DNA from: Streptomyces sp. NRRL S-646
GTDB lineage: Bacteria; Actinomycetota; Actinomycetes; Streptomycetales; Streptomycetaceae
Assembly (NCBI RefSeq): GCF_000720765.1
Contig: NZ_JODC01000007.1
Coordinates: 372,001-436,000 of the forward strand
Direction of reading: 5' to 3'
Length of the DNA stretch: 64,000 bases
Shown here: positions 61,141-64,000 of the stretch, piece by piece
How positions within the stretch are numbered: position 1 is the stretch's first letter
How the letters are laid out: the number at the start of each line of letters is the position of its first letter
Notes under the pieces: model-generated
Seen by the model: the letters and a program-made list of their open reading frames with translations, nothing else
The model's database searches: none
What the model was told of the DNA's origin: nothing
Translations under genes and position numbers: made by a program

Positions 61141-61223
61141 GGCCGGTAGCGCCTGCGGCGTCCGTACCCGCTCGGTAGGGATGCGGTGTACGGACTGTCA
61201 GTGGTGTGGGGCAGACTCGGGGT

Positions 61224-62000
61224 GTGCGAAAGATTCATGTCATCGGTATCGGCGCGGGCGACCCCGACCAGCTCACCCTGCAGGCGGTCAGGGCGCTGCG
61301 GAGCACGGACGTGTTCTTCATTCTCGAGAAGGGTGAGGTGAAGGACGACCTCACCCGCCTCCGCCGGGACATGCTCGACGCGCACATACCGGACGGGACG
61401 TCGTACCGGGTGGTCGAGGCGCGGGATCCGGAGCGGGACCGGAAGGCGGGCGGTGCGGCCTACTCCCCAGCCGTCGGGGACTGGCGCAGTGCCCGCGCCG
61501 ACATCTACGAGCGGCTGATCGCCGAGGAGCTGGGCGAGGACGAGAGCGGCGCGTTCCTGGTGTGGGGGGATCCGGCGCTGTACGACAGCACGATCGGGAT
61601 TCTGGAGGAGGTGCGGGAGCGGGGTGGTGTTGAGTTCGACTATGACGTCGTGCCTGGCATCAGTAGTGTCTCCGCGCTTGTCGCCCGGCATCGCACCGGG
61701 CTGAACCGGGTGGCCAGGCCCGTTCAGATCACCACCGGGCGGCGGCTCGCCGAGGGCTTCCCGGAGGGCGTGGACGACGTGGTCGTGATGCTGGACGCCC
61801 ACCAGACCTTCCGGCAGTACGCCGACGAGGACATGGACATCTACTGGGGCGCGTACATCGGCACTCCGGACGAGATCCTGGCCTCCGGGCCGATCCGTGA
61901 GGCCGCGCCGCGGATCGAGCGGCTGCGGGCCGAGGCCCGGGAGCGCAAGGGGTGGATCATGGATACGTATCTGCTGCGCAGACATCCCGGGGAGCGGTAG
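61224..62000 (+). CDS. cobF: Precorrin-6A synthase (deacetylating), CobF
   Basis: GTG start at 61224 ([20 protein letters not shown]), giving 258 aa, the normal CobF length. Tetrapyrrole methylase fold: N-terminal [24 protein letters not shown] and [13 protein letters not shown]. CobF methylates C-1 of precorrin-5 with SAM and releases the acetyl group, in the aerobic vitamin B12 pathway (established). It is isolated here from other cob genes, which is common in Streptomyces. Confidence 0.93.
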   Translation: MRKIHVIGIGAGDPDQLTLQAVRALRSTDVFFILEKGEVKDDLTRLRRDMLDAHIPDGTSYRVVEARDPERDRKAGGAAYSPAVGDWRSARADIYERLIAEELGEDESGAFLVWGDPALYDSTIGILEEVRERGGVEFDYDVVPGISSVSALVARHRTGLNRVARPVQITTGRRLAEGFPEGVDDVVVMLDAHQTFRQYADEDMDIYWGAYIGTPDEILASGPIREAAPRIERLRAEARERKGWIMDTYLLRRHPGER

Positions 62001-62064
62001 GCATGCGCCACCCGAGTGGATCGCCCCGCATGCACCGGTAGTCCACCGGTGTGATCGTGACCTC

Positions 62065-64000
62065 GTGACAGTGACCGAGGACGCCGCCCCGCCTGCCGCC
62101 GCACCGCAGCCGCCCGTGCTGGACCCGCGCCGCCGCAACGTCATCTTCGTGACAATCATGCTCGGGATGCTGCTGGCCGCCCTCGACCAGACGATCGTGG
62201 GCACGGCCCTGCCGACGATCGTGTCGGATCTCGGCGGTGCCGCGCACATGTCGTGGGTGGTGACCTCGTATCTGCTCGCGGAGACCGTCTCGACCGTGCT
62301 GGTCGGCAAGTTCGGCGACCTGTTCGGCCGCAAGGTGGTCTTCCAGGTGTCGGCGATCGTGTTCATCACGGGCTCGTTCCTGTGCGGTCTGGCCACGAAC
62401 ATGTCGCTGCTGATCGCCTGGCGGGCGATGCAGGGCGTCGGCGCCGGCGGGCTCATGGTGACCGCGATGGCGCTGATCGCCGATGTGATTCCGCTGCGGG
62501 AGCGGGGCAAGTACCAGGGCGCGATCGGGGCGGTGTTCGGGGTGGCCACCGTCATCGGGCCGCTGCTGGGCGGGGTGTTCACCGACCATCTGACCTGGCG
62601 CTGGGCGTTCTACGTCAACGTCCCGATCGCGATCGTCGTCGTCGCCGCGGCCGCCCGCACCATCCCGGTGGTGAAGTCGGCCTCCCGGCCCGTCATCGAC
62701 TACCTCGGCATCGCGCTCGTCGCGGTCGGGGCAAGTGCCCTGATTCTGGCGACCAGTTGGGGGGGGCAACGAGTACGCGTGGGGTTCGGGCGTCATCATC
62801 GGCCTGTTCGTCGGGGGTGCGGTGGCGCTCGGGCTGTTCTGCTGGGCGGAGACCCGGGCGCGTGAACCGATGCTGCCCATGCGGCTGTTCGGCAACCCGG
62901 TGTTCACGGTGTGCTCGATCCTCAGCTTCATCGTCGGCTTCGCGATGCTCGGCGCGATGACGTATCTGCCGACCTATCTGCAGTACGTCGACGGCGACTC
63001 CGCGACGATCTCGGGCGTGAGGACGCTGCCGATGGTGATCGGACTGCTGATCGCGTCGGTGTTCAGCGGCAATGTGGTCAGCAAGACCGGCCAGTACCGG
63101 TTCTTCCCCGTCGTCGGCTCCCTGGTGATGGGCCTCGGCCTGTATCTGATGTCGCTGATGGGGCCGGGGACGGGGGCCTGGCTGGAGTCGCTGTACATGT
63201 TCGTGCTCGGCACCGGCATCGGACTGAGCATGCAGGTCCTGACGATCGCCGTGCAGAACACCGTCGACTACGCCGACCTGGGCACCGCGACCTCCGGTGT
63301 GACCTTCTTCCGTACGCTGGGCAGTTCGTTCGGCACCGCGGTGTTCGGCACGATCTACACCAACAGCCTCAAGCCCAACCTCGCCGACGGGATCGCGACC
63401 GCCGCGAAGACCGGCGCCGTCGGCCCGGCCGCCCTCACCAAGGCCGCTACCAGTCCGGAGGGTTTGCACAGGCTGCCGGCAGCCACCGCCGCCCCCATCG
63501 TCGAGGCCTACGCCGACACCATCCAGACCGTCTTCCTGTGGACCGTGCCGGTCGCGGCCGTCGGCTTCCTGGTCTCGCTGTTCCTCAAGCAGGTCGAGCT
63601 GCGGGACAGCGCCCGCAAGGGCTCGACCGACATGGGCGAAGGTTTCGCGTCACCGCACGGCGCCGACTCGCAACGGCTGCTCGAAGCGGCCGTGGGGAAG
63701 CTCATCGGCGGCACGGATCTGGACACCGTGCGCCGGATCATGGCGGAGTCCGACACCCGGCTGGACATCGCCGGTGCCTGGGCCGTGATGCAGGTCGAAC
63801 TGCACACCCGGCTGGTGGGACACGCCAGTCTCGGCATGATCGCCGCCCGTCGTCATCTGCCGCCGGAAGTACTGCTGCCGGTCTTCGACCGCATGGTCGA
63901 GGAGGGCTGTCTGACCCGCGACGGCTATCTGCTCTCCCACACCGAGACGGGTGAGCGGGAGGCCGCAGTGATCAGCAAGGCGTGGGGCAGCTGGCTGGAG
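62065..64000 (+). pseudogene. MFS (EmrB/QacA-type) drug exporter with C-terminal winged helix; frameshift at a G8 run; truncated by window end
   Basis: GTG start at 62065 (or 62071). DHA2-family exporter: helix 1 [20 protein letters not shown], motif [11 protein letters not shown], motif C-like [16 protein letters not shown]. At 62759-62766 a run of eight G shifts the frame: in-frame reading gives SWGGQRVRV and ends at 62865, whereas seven G would give [12 protein letters not shown] and continue through the remaining helices (LPMRLFGNPVFTVCSILSF) to a C-terminal winged-helix domain (DTVRRIMAESDTRL; EEGCLTRDGYLLSHTETG). The stop is outside the window. A sequencing error at the homopolymer would restore an intact gene. 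Confidence 0.8.

Overview
The window looks like a piece of a Streptomyces (or very close actinomycete) chromosome. It is uniformly GC-rich, GTG starts are frequent, and its families are typical of the genus: a Streptomyces-type type VII secretion (ESX/T7SS) locus, ECF41 sigma factors, NarL and AraC regulators and a GylR/GlpK pair. No plasmid, prophage, transposase or CRISPR signature was seen.

Positions 1-26.2 kb (all minus strand) form one T7SS locus, read from right to left. It starts with a 25-codon leader ORF coupled to a LuxR-type regulator with an atypical receiver. Then come eccC (three ATPase domains), an unannotated 50-codon ORF joined by ATGA overlaps at both ends, eccD and eccB. 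Next are a 1066-aa protein with a degenerate ADP-ribosyltransferase-like C-terminus and a 1102-aa beta-helix/tandem AAA+ protein in the place of EccA. They are followed by an EsxA/EsxB pair and a 181-aa helical protein. After an intrinsic terminator comes the export-substrate half: a 1845-aa WXG protein with large internal repeats, a YbaB-like protein, another WXG100 protein, and the start of a giant polymorphic-toxin-like protein that runs off the left edge. I see no mycosin (MycP) and no EccE here.

Positions 26.9-31.9 kb hold stress and catabolic genes: MarR with a DsbA/FrnE-like protein, a metallo-beta-lactamase-fold protein and a SnoaL-like protein, then a DHFR-like reductase, an AraC regulator and a cupin dioxygenase. 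At 32.0-32.7 kb lie three broken genes, the decayed upstream part of the dioxygenase operon. Positions 32.9-38.5 kb carry a class A penicillin-binding protein, glycerol kinase with its IclR (GylR-like) regulator, an RsbW-like kinase and a small conserved protein.

Positions 38.6-44.8 kb are an ECF41 sigma-factor neighbourhood: a VioB-like ferritin protein, a cupin, two ECF41 sigma factors, an NmrA-like oxidoreductase, a related sigma pseudogene and a DinB protein. Three promoters share the same TGTCACA / 16-nt / NGTC architecture, which suggests a small local regulon.

Positions 44.9-64 kb carry a two-component system whose kinase gene is broken, a methyltransferase/DedA pair and a trimodular APH-M23-aminotransferase enzyme with its Lrp regulator. 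They continue with a GH2 beta-galactosidase, a PadR/quinone-reductase operon under a 36-bp perfect palindrome, and two coupled secreted hydrolases. The right end has tRNA-Pro(GGG) with a strong terminator, a DUF309 protein, cobF, and an MFS efflux gene that carries a homopolymer frameshift and runs off the right edge.
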